The notes under the pieces are model-generated. The model saw only the letters and a program-made list of their open reading frames with translations. It searched no databases and was not told the DNA's origin. Below are positions 1 to 11,779 of a stretch of DNA of 64,000 bases, piece after piece. Location of the stretch: contig NC_088315.1 in assembly GCF_910592395.1 (NCBI RefSeq), positions 9,054,501 to 9,118,500 of the forward strand. The letters are read 5' to 3'. The DNA is from Lineus longissimus (Eukaryota > Nemertea > Pilidiophora > Heteronemertea > Lineidae). The number at the start of each line of letters is the position of its first letter. The first letter of the stretch is position 1. The position numbers and the translations under genes are program-made.

Positions 1-156
1 TCGCTATTCCTCTCCGCCACTTGCGACTGTCCTGCCGCGAAATGTGAACAGACGAAACAGAAGCTTGAGTTGTGGATGAGGAAACGTATCGCCACGCCAC
101 CCTTGTTACCGGCGGCGCCACCCATACCGGTTTTAACCGAGTCCACAGCAACGTCC
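1..156 (-). CDS. SYNJ1: Synaptojanin exon 12, partial at window edge (residues 649-701)
   Basis: Encodes [26 protein letters not shown] and [15 protein letters not shown], the TGMGGxxGNKG core of the 5-phosphatase. The acceptor CCTTTCCAG lies at 157-165. The exon is still open at base 1, so its 3' border lies outside the window. Confidence 0.94.
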
Positions 157-3100
157 CTGGAAAGGAAAGGGTTGGGTGAAATAGTCATCGCAAATGTTCT
201 GAGCTGATATCAGGTTACATATGGCTATTATGGGCCTATTATGTTTTAAAGTAGGTCATTCCAACCAAAAATGACCCGCAATAGTCCATGGAGGCTGCCA
301 TTTACATCCTGTGGTGCAACAAGACTGTGGCGAGGTGCGTCATTTTTCCAGGCCCTGAGGGTGAGGGAGGTGGTCATACAAAGTGACAAACAAAAACACA
401 AAAAGTTGAGCAGACATACCTGATGTATGGTGCGAGGTGAGGCCGAATGAATATATACAGACAGACACCAACAAGTTGAGCAGACGTCAGAAGAACATAT
501 TTGTGTTCGCGAGAAATCGTTTTCTGGAGGAATGTTGACCATTCTTTCACATTTGCAGAACTGAAATAGAAAACAATTTGTTACATCTATATCCTGTTAT
601 CTCTGATGAAGTAACCAAATTTTATTATCCTTCTACAAATATATGGTCCAGGGGTAAGGCTCTCTGCTGGGGGGGGGGGCTGTCACAACAGTGGACACAG
701 GCCAGTGTCTGATTCTAGTTTTCGAGCGTCGACAACAAAATCTATAATACTCTCTCTGATGTCTAAATCTTAGTCCTAACAGATCAAAAGAAGATGATAT
801 ATTAAGTCCAGGTCACAACATTTGACGTTTTGCTGCTGCGTACACATTTCAATTTGTCAAGAAAACATCGCACATTCAAAGAAGTTTCAGAAATCACTTT
901 GGTGATTTGGAAAACCTGGATCTTATGACATGCCACGATATGTCCAAATTCTTTCGGCACACTGAAATAATAGATATGACCTCTTGCCTACCTTGCATTA
1001 ACAATATTACCCGCATTCAGATCGACTATCTCTTCAAATCCTATGGAAAATATATCCACAGGCTTCTCATAATCTGCGTTTTTTTCTATCAACATGTCTG
1101 GATCCTTTTCCTTTGTAATTTTCGGTAAATCTAGCAGCCAATCCTCTATCGACTCGTGTTTAAATGCAACGCTCCGGAAATGCTTTCCGCCATTGACGTT
1201 CCAGGTGCCGGCGAAGACGCGGAGATGGGTTGTGTCTGTGTACTCTCGGTGCCGTAGAACCATGTCTCGCAGGACCATCGGAGATGCTGAAATAGTAAAG
1301 AAAAAGTTCAGCCGGGATTTTCCCTAAACACGAAAAACGTGAAAAAAAATCCACACAAACATTTTTGGGTTCACAGTAATATAAAATCACATGTCAATTG
1401 TCACTTATTATGGGATGTAACATACCGTGTAAACTTCTGTTTGAAAGTAATGACCTTGCGCGATCTGAGAGCTCACTGCGTAACGCGTTGCCCAGCAACA
1501 GGATATCAATAGCTTCCTGTTTACTGCTGTCAAGAAAGTTGTTCTGGATTGTCCGGGTTGCCGAGCGGGCCGCGTCTGTGTACTGGAAAGAAAGAAAATG
1601 GACTATGTTACAGTGAACCTCTGCTAGCGGACACCTCTCTATTAAGGTTACCTTCTGTATAAAAGACACTAGTTTTGGCCCAAATTGGTTGATCCCATAC
1701 AGTTTGACCTCTCTAATCAGGACATCTCAGTAGGGACTGCACTTGTCAGTCCCCAGGGGGTCCTTAATAGAGAGGCTCCACTGTATTTAGTAATTACAGA
1801 AGTTAGCCTGCGCTATAGTCTTTTATGAATATCATGACGTTTTAAAAGATAGCTAACACTGTATTCTGTGTTTATCTCAAATCTGTTTGCCATTTTTGAA
1901 TGAAGGTATCGGACCTAAAACGACAGCTGAAAACAGTGTGTTTCTCAGAGTCAGAAAAAATGAACTAATTTAACACCATCACCTGTTACTGTCACCACAG
2001 ACCTCCTCATTTAGAAAAAAATATCTGTCTACGGTGAACAAAACCAGCCTCAAAAGGGCCGATATGTGTGCTTCTGGGCTGTTGGAAGTTTTCAATGGTC
2101 TTCACGAGAAAGACAAGGGGAAAAGGTTGGGATTTGTGCCAAGGGTGTAATTCAATGCAAAGGACTGGGGTAATGATGAAGAGTGAAACAAAGATTGTAT
2201 TGTTTATATATTGTGTCGACACCAGCCCATTGAGTTGCATCTGTTACACAAAGCCCAATAAACACGTAAGATATTCAATTTGTCCAGTACAGGCGTTGCT
2301 AAATCGACGGATATGCACTGACGTCACGGCTAATTTGTAAACATCATGCGCGCACACTCTTATCTCTTCAACATGGGTTCCATGAAGAAGAGTTGCGACC
2401 AACCGTCGTTCTGTTGAGATTTCTCTCAATAACATAATGATGCTTAACCGATGATGTAAGACTGTTATTGTGATAAAATCGTATCGAAGTTTTATTCTAG
2501 AATATCATGCAAGTCACGAGACAGGGGAGAAAAACTCCTCGTATCCAAGTGAAACCAACAACGATCGTGGAAGTTGATATTGTGAAGTCACGCCATTCCC
2601 TCCGTTGAGATACGAGTATGCACGCGTAGCCAACGGTAATGACGTCAAAATGACGTCATTTTGTAAACAAAGATATCCATCTATTGGCTAAACAGTATTA
2701 AAACAGTGTCTGTTTGAATAAGCAAAATCCAAATAATTCTCCATGCTCAATTCATTGGTAATCTATGCCAGAAGGTAATTCAGCTGTGCCCTACCGTTTG
2801 ATGTTTGCAAGCTATTCTAGCAGACAGGAACACAAGACTGGCACTGAATAGTTGCATTCACTTGAAATTAATTACTTTAAACCATGGCATATTTTAAAGT
2901 GAGACTAAAATTGCAGTTTCTCACGCATATAACAATCATCTATATCTAGATGCTTGTGTTTATGTATGCTTGTGTATATATATCCTAAATGAACTTTCAT
3001 TTCATCCCACTACTGTTACTTTTGGCTTCCCCGGAACGGAAAGCGACAAACAATCAATGAAAAACTGATCAGATACTGTAGATCCATGCAATTGATTGGG

Positions 3101-6100
3101 AGCAACGTTTACATAACGTAGTGTTAGTCGTCGTCACGTCACCATGCATTTTTACATTACTTGTAACGTGACGTGACGTGACGTCTTCGTAAACACTGTT
3201 CCCAATCAAGTGCATCAATCTAGAGACGGCCGATTCCTAATCCTACTACCAGAGGGAGTATGGGGCCCTGATAGTAGAATGGCAATCGGCTGAGGATACT
3301 ACAGCAACTGAGGTGCATGGTCATCACAGTAGTGTGGGCTGCCTAATGAATGAACTCACTTTGTTCAATTTCTTGATTATTTTCTTTATTGGAATGGAAA
3401 ATTGTACTCTTCATCAAATGTCCGTAAGCGACAATAGGGTAAAAAGCTTGTTCGAACCATCGACATTTACCACACAAAGGACTAATGGAATTGAAAACAT
3501 AATATCTTTTTCTGAAACTTGAAAGTTTTGTAATAATCTATTCATTTGTTTGGAATATGTTGTCGAGGGTTTTGCAAAAAAACAGCATGGAACTTGGTTT
3601 GTCATTTCAGAACTGAGAAGAATTGCAGAGGAAGCATGTTTCCTGTTAAACAATGTCAATGTTCCAGAAAATAAAACCGGATGTGGCAAACTCTTCTGCT
3701 CCGAATGTGATGAAACCTTGTTGAAGTTGTTGGTGAAAACTGCCACCACCTAAAGGTTCAATAATCAATCTTTGCAGCTTTCTGGAACATTGGAGGTCAC
3801 CTGAAGAGGCCTCAGCCAAAAGTATCCAACAAAACTAGTGTCGATTTCACTGCTTGGAATAAACTCACAAACAAAGTCACTTTTTATAAGCTACTCAGAT
3901 TTTTGGTTGTTTTGCGCAGAAAATGAAATACTTGAACAAGAGTTTATATTTCATCCGAAACTTCAAAGTCAAGAACGAGCCATTTCAAGTGAAGTACTGA
4001 CAAGTTTTCCCAGCCACTTTAACTTTTATGCATGTAGTGCCATTTTTTCGTGAAATGTTGATGAACCTTGTCTGTGACTCAGTGACCAACAAACCATTCT
4101 TCATCAAGAAAATGAGCAAGGCTGGGTCGTTTTTGACTGAAACCTCTTCACCTGTGCAGCGAGGATGGAAATGTAGGCCAATATGTGTAGGAACGCCGCA
4201 AGGTTAGAACAGGAAAGGAACAGGAGATACTGCATGAAATGATGGGATACTACCTTTTGAACAAGAGCCTGGAAAATGATGAGATCAGATGATCATGCAA
4301 CTAAAAACTCAGATTGAACACATCAACACTATCATAACAGCTTTCACTGTCTATTCATTTATTCATTGTTTTCAACGTTTGGGGTTCTGTAGTGCAAAAG
4401 ACTACTGGCCAGATTTTGTAACTACCGACAGAGTAGTCGGTAGTTTGAAAATGAAGGAATACATCGCAAGTTACATTTTTGACAAAAACCAGTAATATCT
4501 CTGCTGATCTGATACGCTTCGACACTCACCTTTGAGCGCCCGCCTCCCAGAGCTCCCGTTCCTGCATAAATCCTGCTGACATGGTCTCCATTCAAGCCCC
4601 ACATCTGTTTGAACACCTCAACGAAACGTGACATCATCTGTGGTTTGTCAGCAAGGCCGAGGGACTCGAGCTGTTGTACCAGAACCTGCACTCGAAAGAG
4701 AGCAAGCCATATTTAGAGTGTCCACTAAGATCAGAGTCAATCCTTTTTTTTCACGCACTACGGCCTTGATGGACAAAAATGGTTACAGATTATACAACAT
4801 CATCATGCTGCGATGAAAAAAACTATCATCAATGGTAGTCTCCAAGGCTTTGTCTTGGAGTACGCTTAACTCCTGGCATTCAATACATTTCGTGCTTCTC
4901 GAATACACGTTAAGATCGAACTTAATAACGTCACCTTGATATTACCGCTCTTACGTCATTGCCTGCGTTGTCATGGTAATGGTATCGGGTAATTGAGCGC
5001 CGACATGAAGATGTCTTCAGTCCTCAACTACGTGCAGCACGTTGTCAATGCATCAAGCTGCACAGAAAGGATCACTGCATGGAGGGCACACTCGGGTCCA
5101 ATCCGGATTAAAATCGGAATGGCATGACAATTCAGCCACATTTTGAATTTGTCCATTTAAGTGCAATTTGATGATGTGAACTGGAGTGAAAGGTGACTGG
5201 GCAGCCAACAGCTTGGTAATGTTACCCTTGGTCCTGGAGGCAAACTTTATGGGTCAAGTCGTTTCTCCCAAGGCCGCAAAGACTTACCTCTAAGCCATAT
5301 AGAGTTTGCACTGCATTCGTCCGATCCAAACAATCTAAGCAGTTGGTCCGTATCGTCCCCGTCTGCTGTCGCGTCACCTTGTCACCCTTTGCATAGAATA
5401 TGTCGAACTCTTTGAGTTGTTTCTTGACTTTGTTCTTCAGATTGTAGATGTTTTTAGGGTTGGCTTTCATCTCGGTGTGGTAGTCGAACGCAATGTGGGG
5501 AATGTCCTGTTTATGGCTCGATGCTTTATGGTGGCTCTGGAACAGAAGAGCACAGGCTTATAACAGGGCTTGAATTAAACTGCTGCCATGGCAGTAGGTG
5601 CCCTGCAAAATGACCTTCATGCCCTCTTCATTTTCTTTCAAATTTTCCAGTACTCAAGGCCAAAATAGCTCTAAAATGGGTGCCCTAATAACTTTTGAAT
5701 TCAAGGCCTGTCAAAATGATAACGACAACAATGATATGCAAGGCCAGGTATAAGAAAATGTCTCAAAGTCAAAGTGGTTTAAGATACCTGTGCCTCCATG
5801 GGGGACTGGCCTCCTCAGCTTTGGTTGGTAATCAGTCTAGGAGAAGGAAGAGTCTGATACAAAACCTGGGGAGATGTCACGTGTTAGACTTGGTAGTCAA
5901 GAATTTAAAGCAGACAGGTGGAGCCCGAGAGCCCTGACAGGCAGTCCACCAAGGTTAGAGGAATCCCTACCAAAGGTCTGACCACCGAAGACAGGGGACT
6001 CCAGCCACGTTGGAAAATTAGGGAGTCCGACAGTGATATGGTAAAGTCAAGCAGTTGGTGCAGGGTCACAGTCCAGTCAATTTACTTACTTGGAATATCT

Positions 6101-9100
6101 GACTGAGCATGCGCTCTCCCTCCTTACTTCCAAGGAGATTGACTATCACTTGCTCCCCGTATTGCTTCCTCTGTGTGGTCAGATGTTTGTCGAAGGCTGG
6201 TGCAGACGCTTCATGGCCACGAGACATCTTCACTTTGTGTGAACCAACCTGGATAGAATGAAGAAATAATGAAATCAGTGCCCAAAACAAGTTGAATAAA
6301 TAACAAATTGACAAAAATGAAAGTTCATTTTATATAAGACAAGTTATAAAAACGTTGACTAGACTATAAATTAAATCTTACATTCGGATCAATCCTTACA
6401 TTATTAACAACAGTATGAAGTTAATTTTGGATGACAAAAGTCACATTTTGCAATATTTTGACCAAATTTCAATTGAACACAAAGAATTTTTCCTTCTCAA
6501 GTTCTGACTCTGAGACATGAAATTACTGTGAAAAGGATTACAAATTTGGCCGAAACATCTACAGAACAGAAAATCTATAGCATAAATCCTGACATAAATC
6601 AACCAGAGGCCAGACAGCCAGGAGAGCTCTGCGTACATTTCCGAAGGAAGTTAATAGAGGGCTAGCATTGAATCTAGGGCCGGCGATTAATTCACACCGA
6701 ATCATGCATGATTCAGTGTGAATGATTCGGTGTGAATTAATCACCGGCCCTAGATTCAATGCTAGCTCTCTATTAACTTCCTTCGGAAATGTACGCAGAG
6801 CTCTCCTGGCTGTCTGGCCTCTGGTTGAAAACGAACTTTGGGGACCGTAGCTTCGCTGCATGTGGGCCACGGCTATGGAACAAACTCCCCAAGCGCATAC
6901 AAGATTGCCAAAACACTGACACTTTCAAGGCACAACTAAAAACACACTTATTTATAAGATCACACGGAGAGGGAGCACGGACCAAATCTATGGAAAAGCG
7001 CTATACAAAAACTTCATTATTATCATTATTATTATTATCGTTCTGCGACTCGATGACACGGAATAGATACTATACCTGTATTCCTGGTTGTTCCCAGAAT
7101 AGCGGTACAGAACCTCTGGTCTGAAGATAGGAGGCAATACTGTTGTCTATGAAGATGGCCTGAAATTATAATTTATATTATTCATATATTTACAGCTATT
7201 TGTGAGCAAAATGTATTGAATGCTTTGCAAGATCTATTCTTCTTTGTGTCTACCAGACAGTCCTTTGCAGGATATAACAAAAAATCTCTATTGGGAATAC
7301 CCTTGTGAGGTGTCCTGATTATAGAGGTCAATCAGTACCGTGGACAAAATCAGTGTCCTTAAAGAAGACCCACAAGGGCGGCTTTCATTGTACAAATTTA
7401 GACACTGACATTTTAGAATGTCATGAATTACCTGTTCTGTCTCAACAAAATTAGCCACATGACCGTCATCGTTAGTCCCCCTGACGTTAAACCTCGTCCC
7501 AGCACGCTCACAGCTCAACCTGGATATCAGGCATGCCTTGCCACGTTTGTCTGCAGCATATATTGTCCTGATCTCGATGCCGCCACACATGGTCTTCAGC
7601 AGCCATTCGCCTGTGTTTACACTGAATCTTTGAAGGTGGAGATGAAGGGCACGATTCCTAGAAGATTGACAGTTATGGAATAATGAATAATTCCAATTAC
7701 CGGTATATGATTAGGAAGGTTTGACTGTTGAGCTTAGTCTTCAAGGCACATTCATATCTAGGAGGGCCTGGTGCCCTGCTGTCGCTACATGTATGGGGTG
7801 TCACTATGCCCTGTTTAACCCAAAATTCGCCCAGTCCCCTGAAACCCGTTAGTCATGGTTTGATGTTCTGACCCAAAGTAGCAGCTTCCTGGAAACACCA
7901 ATTATGAAACTTGGCCTTTAGCAGGGAAGGGGATGGTAAGGCTGGGGGAGGGGGGATAGATTGCCACTTATAGTGCATTGCCAGTTCCAGTAAACTTGTT
8001 TCATCTACATGGATGGAATTGTACCAGCTACCAAAGTTAAAGTCAAGTAACTTGCCCAGTTACACAGCAGTAAGGTCTGTTTTACTGGAGAATATCAACC
8101 TACCAGAAGAACCTGTTATCCGTCTCATGGTCCTTCATCCGCCGCTGAGCGCACAGACTCAGATCAATCGGCACACCCGTCGCCGACCACGAGAAGTAAA
8201 ACGTCCCAGAATTCAGCAAACGTCGGACCTCAGCAACGCGTTCCTCATCACTGGGCTGGTTACGAAGTGACACGAAACTTGTCGACGTTACTCGGAATAT
8301 TTCTGATTCACCTATTTTCCCGACCGATATACATCCCGTCACCATGACCAGATACAGGATGAACTCATCACCTAATGAAAACAATGAATGAATATTAAAG
8401 GGACTATGAAATGAGCAATACCTACAATGTACTGGTGTTAAAGGGACAATAGATATTGATGTTAAAGGGATTAATTAATGATATCGTGTACGCTTCTGAC
8501 TCACTCAAGGGGTGATGGAATGCTTAGGAACTATTAGTATTGAGCACAAAGTAACAAATTTTCTTCACCCCTTTCAAACGAAATGGTCAACAACAAAAAA
8601 ATTCAATAGCCATACTCTGACTTTGATAATTTGAATTGATGGCAAAACAAAAACTACACATCAATCTTGTGAAATGAAAACACTGATTTTCACAATTATC
8701 TTATTACATAAAGTAGGACATAGTTTTCTACATTTCATAGATATATCGCAACAGTTTTTACACGTTGTTACAGATTAGCAACAATTTGTACAATTACGCA
8801 TTTAAAAATGAACAGTGTACGCATTGCTGACTGTTGTCTGCCTAATATCAGAGATTGCATCCTGACCACACTTATAGAATATAATGATGCCTTTCTCAGT
8901 TTACAGATAAAGTCTCTGAATAAACAAATTATATGAAATCAGACATCAACCAGTTGCAAATTGATACTGCATGTTACAAATGAGATGCAATTAAGAGTTT
9001 GTTATTTGTATTGTGATGATTTTCCCAATGCTGAAGAAGAAGTATTGTGTTGTACAATAAAATAATAATCCCAAAAATCTTCTTCTTCTATTTTAAATAT

Positions 9101-11779
9101 TAATTAGTACCCTTTTCTGACTTAACCTTTAAGATACCCAGCTAAAATACTACGGTCCTTGGATTGTATTTCGAAAATATACCCAGACTTTGACGGAGTG
9201 TACTTTTGGAACAATAGAAAGACTAAATGTGGAAGGAGTAGGACGATCCTGGCGATTTTCAGTATTATTATTATTTGCATACTTGGTTTGCAAGGACATT
9301 ATATAATCGAACATGATTGGATTACAAATGTACAAATCAGATGCATATTATTTTCTACTGATTTGCAACTGTGGTCTTCCTGTCGTGATTAACATCATTT
9401 CCAAAATATTTCCCAAAATTTTTGGCCAAAAATACTACACTTAATTACCAGCTCAAGTTATTGATACAATATTACAACCTACAATGTATATTTACCGTAT
9501 GTAGGTTAAATGTACACATGACATAGTCCTTTACACTTTGTATTTATAGTTCGGACGGACCTTTATTCTGTTTCTACAAAATATGTACAATGACAATGTA
9601 GGCCCAAAACTTTGGCACCAAATAAACAATGTCAACAGCTAAGTCAGGAAATTAAATACAAGATTCCAGGTCAGATTTGTACAGAGATAAAATGAAATAT
9701 GAATCCATCATATAATGATTGTCCAAGTACAATTAACCCAAATGTCTGCTCTGGTTTAAAGGGACAGTAGGGATAACAAGAACTGAGATTCTATTCTGTT
9801 CACAAGCAGTTTTATCTTGAGAAAAGAAAATCCCTGGCCAATTTATTGAAGTTGGGGTGTTTTATCTTGAGAAGAGAAAATCCCTGGCCATTTCATTCAG
9901 GTTAGGATTCATAACTTGTCATTTACTAGTTAAGAATCTTGTTCAAGATGGGATATCAATCACAGCAGGATAAAATCCATACCAAAACTTGGAATCAATA
10001 GACTGCTATCATCTGAGTACATCTCTATGTACAACATTTGGCAATAGGAAAGCTGTCACAAGTCCATTACAAATGTGTTTATCTCAACATAAGACATGAG
10101 AGCTATTGAAAGCTTAGAATGATGTACTGTCATGACTGTAGCAAAACTGCAATTAAAATTTACCTCTCTCCAAGATCATACACCTAATTTGCACTTGCGC
10201 TAAAAAGCAAACCTCAGAGATGACATCTGCCAACTTTTAGACAGACAACTTATACATGTTTCCACTTCCTAAAGTACAGATGATGCTCTTGGTCCTGTGC
10301 TCCTGTCTTGCATGTTTTACCGAGTAATCTTATTCAAAATAGGCTTGGGTTCTGATGCCATGCAAGACTCTCTTGTCTCTGTACAACAGAGAGGTCATGA
10401 TTCAAACATGAAGAGATATACGTCACCATTTCCACTGGACATTATCAAAGCCTTTTAGATGCGACCCATCCGAATTCGTTCATCTTTGCCAAGAAAACCT
10501 TCTTCTTCCTATCTCGTGCACCTTAAGTTTGACAAGTATTGCTAAAATTCAACTGAAGATCACTCATTTGCCTGTCGGTATCAATTAAACATGGCCATGG
10601 GGCATAACTTGTAACCTGGAACCGGAGTCACTTACCAACATTTAGAATTAGCACTCCAAGGCATCCATAAGCATCGAGCAGCTTGATGTACTGTTTCTTG
10701 CGGAGGCTATCTGCTTCATGATTAGCTGAAAAGAAAAATCAACTGAAATTCATTCCGCCAGTACCAGGGCAGAGTTGGCGCTCTTCTGAAATATGCATTT
10801 ACTGTTCTGAAAGTGAAAAAGATATATCTGGAAGAAACACAAGCAAAACATTGCTCTCTCAACTTGTTTGTAGTGTTCCTTGTTGGCAGTACATCATGCA
10901 TAGTCTTTGTTCCAGCTGGCAGTACTCTTAGTATTACTCTTTATCTTAGCATCTTTGCTTTGTGTCAAACAGCCGACTAATCAATTAGCAATCCTGGGAG
11001 TGAATTTATAGGTGAAATATGGGTAAAACTACCACTATGTTCAATGTTGGCAACACCTAGACTAGACTAGTATACTCAATTGCCTTAGCGTGTAAACCCT
11101 CTCTAAATTATAATATTACAGTGAAATATGAACAGTGGCTGTGTCTCCTCTCACACCTGGCCCAAATGAGGGAAAAGCTGTTTCCCCCCCTAGCCAGAGT
11201 CATTTACTTTTGACTTAGTTTAGGGAAGTATGCCTTTCCCAAGAGGCAATGGTATTACTATTAAGGGTATATGCAAAGACGATCCTCCAAATCAGACTTT
11301 GGACAACTTTGGTTTCATCATCACCAGGTCTTGCCAAATCAAATGAGTGGCGGCTCCACTGTTCGTACAGTGACATGATACGCCAATCAATCTTGCTGCA
11401 GCACCATGGCATGACATGGTTAATAGATGGTTGCAGGAATCAGTAATTGAACACTCAAAATGCAAGCTTGCTTGTAAATATTTTGCATGACTGCATTGTG
11501 CTGCATCTCATGATCTGCATAATGTCATGACTGTGTGGATGTAAAAAATATGAACTGCATGGACGGAGAGATCATCATGGACTGGATTTGAAAAGCAGAC
11601 GGAAATTTGTCAAAATCGGGTGGTCGTTTTTCTTCACACAAAACGATCTTTCACTTACAGAGGACTGCCACAGCATTCGACTCGAACATTAAGCTCTCTT
11701 TCTTGTCCCTGCAGTCCAAAAGGACGCTATAAGGGGGCTCTAATTTGTGAAAAACACGAAAACTTTTGCTCATTGCCAT
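1..11779 (-). CDS. SYNJ1: Synaptojanin (gene-level entry; 12 exons, 3' part beyond left edge)
   Basis: Phosphoinositide phosphatase of clathrin-coated vesicle uncoating and synaptic vesicle recycling; it removes phosphates from PI(4,5)P2 and related lipids. Coding joins, in transcript order: 11659-11779, 10636-10725, 8104-8371, 7432-7657, 7076-7159, 6090-6248, 5288-5536, 4530-4685, 1426-1582, 992-1286, 420-560 and 1-156. All phases agree, giving about 700 residues. The Sac1 domain spans roughly residues 50-400 and carries the catalytic motif [12 protein letters not shown] at 379-390. The 5-phosphatase domain starts near 525 with TWNVNGG at 531-537 and GMGG at 659-662. The WxGDxN and PAWTDR motifs, RRM and proline-rich tail must lie beyond the left edge. 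The start ATG has A at -3 and G at +4 and matches the family N-terminus ([10 protein letters not shown]). Identification is by recalled family similarity; exon borders are read directly. SYNJ1 versus SYNJ2 cannot be separated in an invertebrate. Confidence 0.95.
420..560 (-). CDS. SYNJ1: Synaptojanin exon 11, 5-phosphatase (residues 602-649)
   Basis: A 141-nt exon encoding [15 protein letters not shown] and [18 protein letters not shown], aligned to the vertebrate LVGVCLFVFIRP segment. It is bounded by a TTTCAG acceptor and a GTATGT donor, with phases 2 in and 2 out. Confidence 0.93.
992..1286 (-). CDS. SYNJ1: Synaptojanin exon 10, start of 5-phosphatase (residues 504-602)
   Basis: A 295-nt exon that opens the inositol 5-phosphatase: [14 protein letters not shown] near 525-538 and [19 protein letters not shown] near the end. 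It ends in phase 2 (AG) before GTAGGC. Confidence 0.96.
1426..1582 (-). CDS. SYNJ1: Synaptojanin exon 9, linker (residues 452-504)
   Basis: A 157-nt exon encoding [20 protein letters not shown] and LLLGN, the strongly conserved link between Sac1 and the 5-phosphatase. It ends in phase 1 before a GTATGT donor. The intron upstream of it (1583-4529) is 2.9 kb long. Confidence 0.95.
1611..1783 (+). mobile_element. TA-flanked MITE, copy 1
   Basis: Begins CAGTGAACCTC and ends GGCTCCACTG, each end flanked by TA, with internal CTCTCTATTAAGG and CTCTCTAATCAGGACA blocks. It lies in synaptojanin intron 8 and belongs to the family also at 14592, 17815, 30524, 32644, 33707, 46572 and 61095. Ends beginning CAGT with a TA duplication fit the Tc1/mariner-pogo group. 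Confidence 0.85.
3079..3222. mobile_element. Palindromic MITE (roughly 144 bp)
   Basis: Left arm TAGATCCATGCAATTGATTG mirrors the right end, whose reverse complement reads TAGATTGATGCACTTGATTG; similarity continues inward to GTTTAC. The centre contains repeated ACGTGACGTG. A related truncated copy lies at 53585-53688. No coding capacity. The whole block lies in synaptojanin intron 8. Confidence 0.65.
4530..4685 (-). CDS. SYNJ1: Synaptojanin exon 8 (residues 400-451)
   Basis: A 156-nt exon encoding [20 protein letters not shown] and the [14 protein letters not shown] motif, the C-terminal side of the Sac1 domain. Phase 0 at both ends; donor GTGAGT. Confidence 0.95.
5288..5536 (-). CDS. SYNJ1: Synaptojanin exon 7, Sac1 catalytic motif (residues 317-399)
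   Basis: A 249-nt exon that holds the Sac1 catalytic P-loop, [12 protein letters not shown] at residues 379-390, followed by AVQTLYGLE. The catalytic cysteine and arginine of CX5R are both intact, so the Sac domain should be active. Confidence 0.96.
6090..6248 (-). CDS. SYNJ1: Synaptojanin exon 6, Sac1 domain (residues 264-316)
   Basis: A 159-nt exon encoding [20 protein letters not shown] and [15 protein letters not shown]. Phase 0 at both ends, with donor GTAAGT and a long pyrimidine-rich acceptor. Confidence 0.95.
6599..6828. repeat. Near-perfect 107-bp inverted repeat (palindrome)
   Basis: Arms 6599-6705 and 6722-6828 are reverse complements with only a few mismatches, around a 16-nt loop. 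The right arm runs directly into a LINE 3' tail, and the same peptide start ([13 protein letters not shown]) reads outward from both arms. This looks like a LINE insertion with a 5' inversion/fold-back. It lies in synaptojanin intron 5. Confidence 0.85.
6789..7042 (+). mobile_element. 5'-truncated non-LTR retrotransposon (LINE) 3' end
   Basis: The plus strand encodes [17 protein letters not shown], then [13 protein letters not shown] and EKRYTK, the typical C-terminus after the reverse transcriptase in CR1/L2/Jockey-type LINEs (RSFxxxxPRLWNxLP, FKxxLKTHLF). It is followed by an ATT-rich microsatellite (7015-7041) in place of a poly(A) tail. Only the last part of the ORF is present, so the copy is dead on arrival. 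Confidence 0.75.
7076..7159 (-). CDS. SYNJ1: Synaptojanin exon 5, Sac1 domain (residues 236-263)
   Basis: A short 84-nt (28-codon) exon reading [19 protein letters not shown] near its end, a Sac1 family hallmark. Phase 0 at both ends; donor GTATAG, acceptor TTTCAG. Confidence 0.94.
7288..7381 (-). mobile_element. Diverged fragment of the TA-flanked MITE
   Basis: Contains GTGTCCTGATTATAGAGGTC and AGTGTCCTTAAAG, matching the reverse-oriented interior of the MITE family, but both ends are missing. Lies in synaptojanin intron 4. Confidence 0.5.
7432..7657 (-). CDS. SYNJ1: Synaptojanin exon 4, Sac1 domain (residues 160-235)
   Basis: A 226-nt exon with the most conserved Sac stretch: [18 protein letters not shown], then [16 protein letters not shown] and [15 protein letters not shown]. 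Donor GTAATT, acceptor TTCTAG. It ends in phase 0. Confidence 0.96.
8104..8371 (-). CDS. SYNJ1: Synaptojanin exon 3, Sac1 domain (residues 71-160)
   Basis: A 268-nt exon encoding the early Sac1 domain, including [18 protein letters not shown] and ending DNRFFW with the Trp codon split across the junction (TG then G). Acceptor TTCATTAG and donor GTAGGT are present. Confidence 0.95.
8372..10635 (-). other. Synaptojanin intron 2, no gene seen
   Basis: AT-rich sequence. The only structure noted is a 32-bp direct repeat (9809-9840 and 9859-9890, both reading TTTATCTTGAGAARAGAAAA, R = A or G), 50 bp apart. Confidence 0.6.
10636..10725 (-). CDS. SYNJ1: Synaptojanin exon 2 (residues 41-71)
   Basis: A 90-nt exon between a TTTTCAG acceptor and a GTAAG donor. 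It encodes [16 protein letters not shown], matching the KVLDAYGLLGVLRLNL segment of vertebrate synaptojanin. It begins with two bases completing Ser41 and ends in phase 1. Confidence 0.93.
10726..11658 (-). other. Synaptojanin intron 1, nothing recognised
   Basis: About 930 bp between coding exons 1 and 2. No repeat or coding similarity was recognised. Confidence 0.6.
11659..11779 (-). CDS. SYNJ1: Synaptojanin exon 1 (residues 1-41)
   Basis: First coding exon, from ATG at 11779 to a GTAAGT donor just below 11659. It reads [16 protein letters not shown] followed by a segment ending FESNAVAVL, the family-typical N-terminus. It ends in phase 1; the next exon completes a serine codon. Confidence 0.93.

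Larger units (their letters stand above)
1583..4529 (-). other. Synaptojanin intron 8, no exon seen
   Basis: Besides the MITE at 1611-1783 and the palindrome at 3079-3222 I recognise nothing here. The open frames of 70-110 codons between 3300 and 4050 match no family I know and have no splice-phase support. Confidence 0.6.

Noticed and set aside
3414..3749. 111-codon minus frame and opposing 67-71-codon plus frames in synaptojanin intron 8
   Set aside because: Frames on both strands of the same DNA, no recognised domain; probably chance or an old decayed element.
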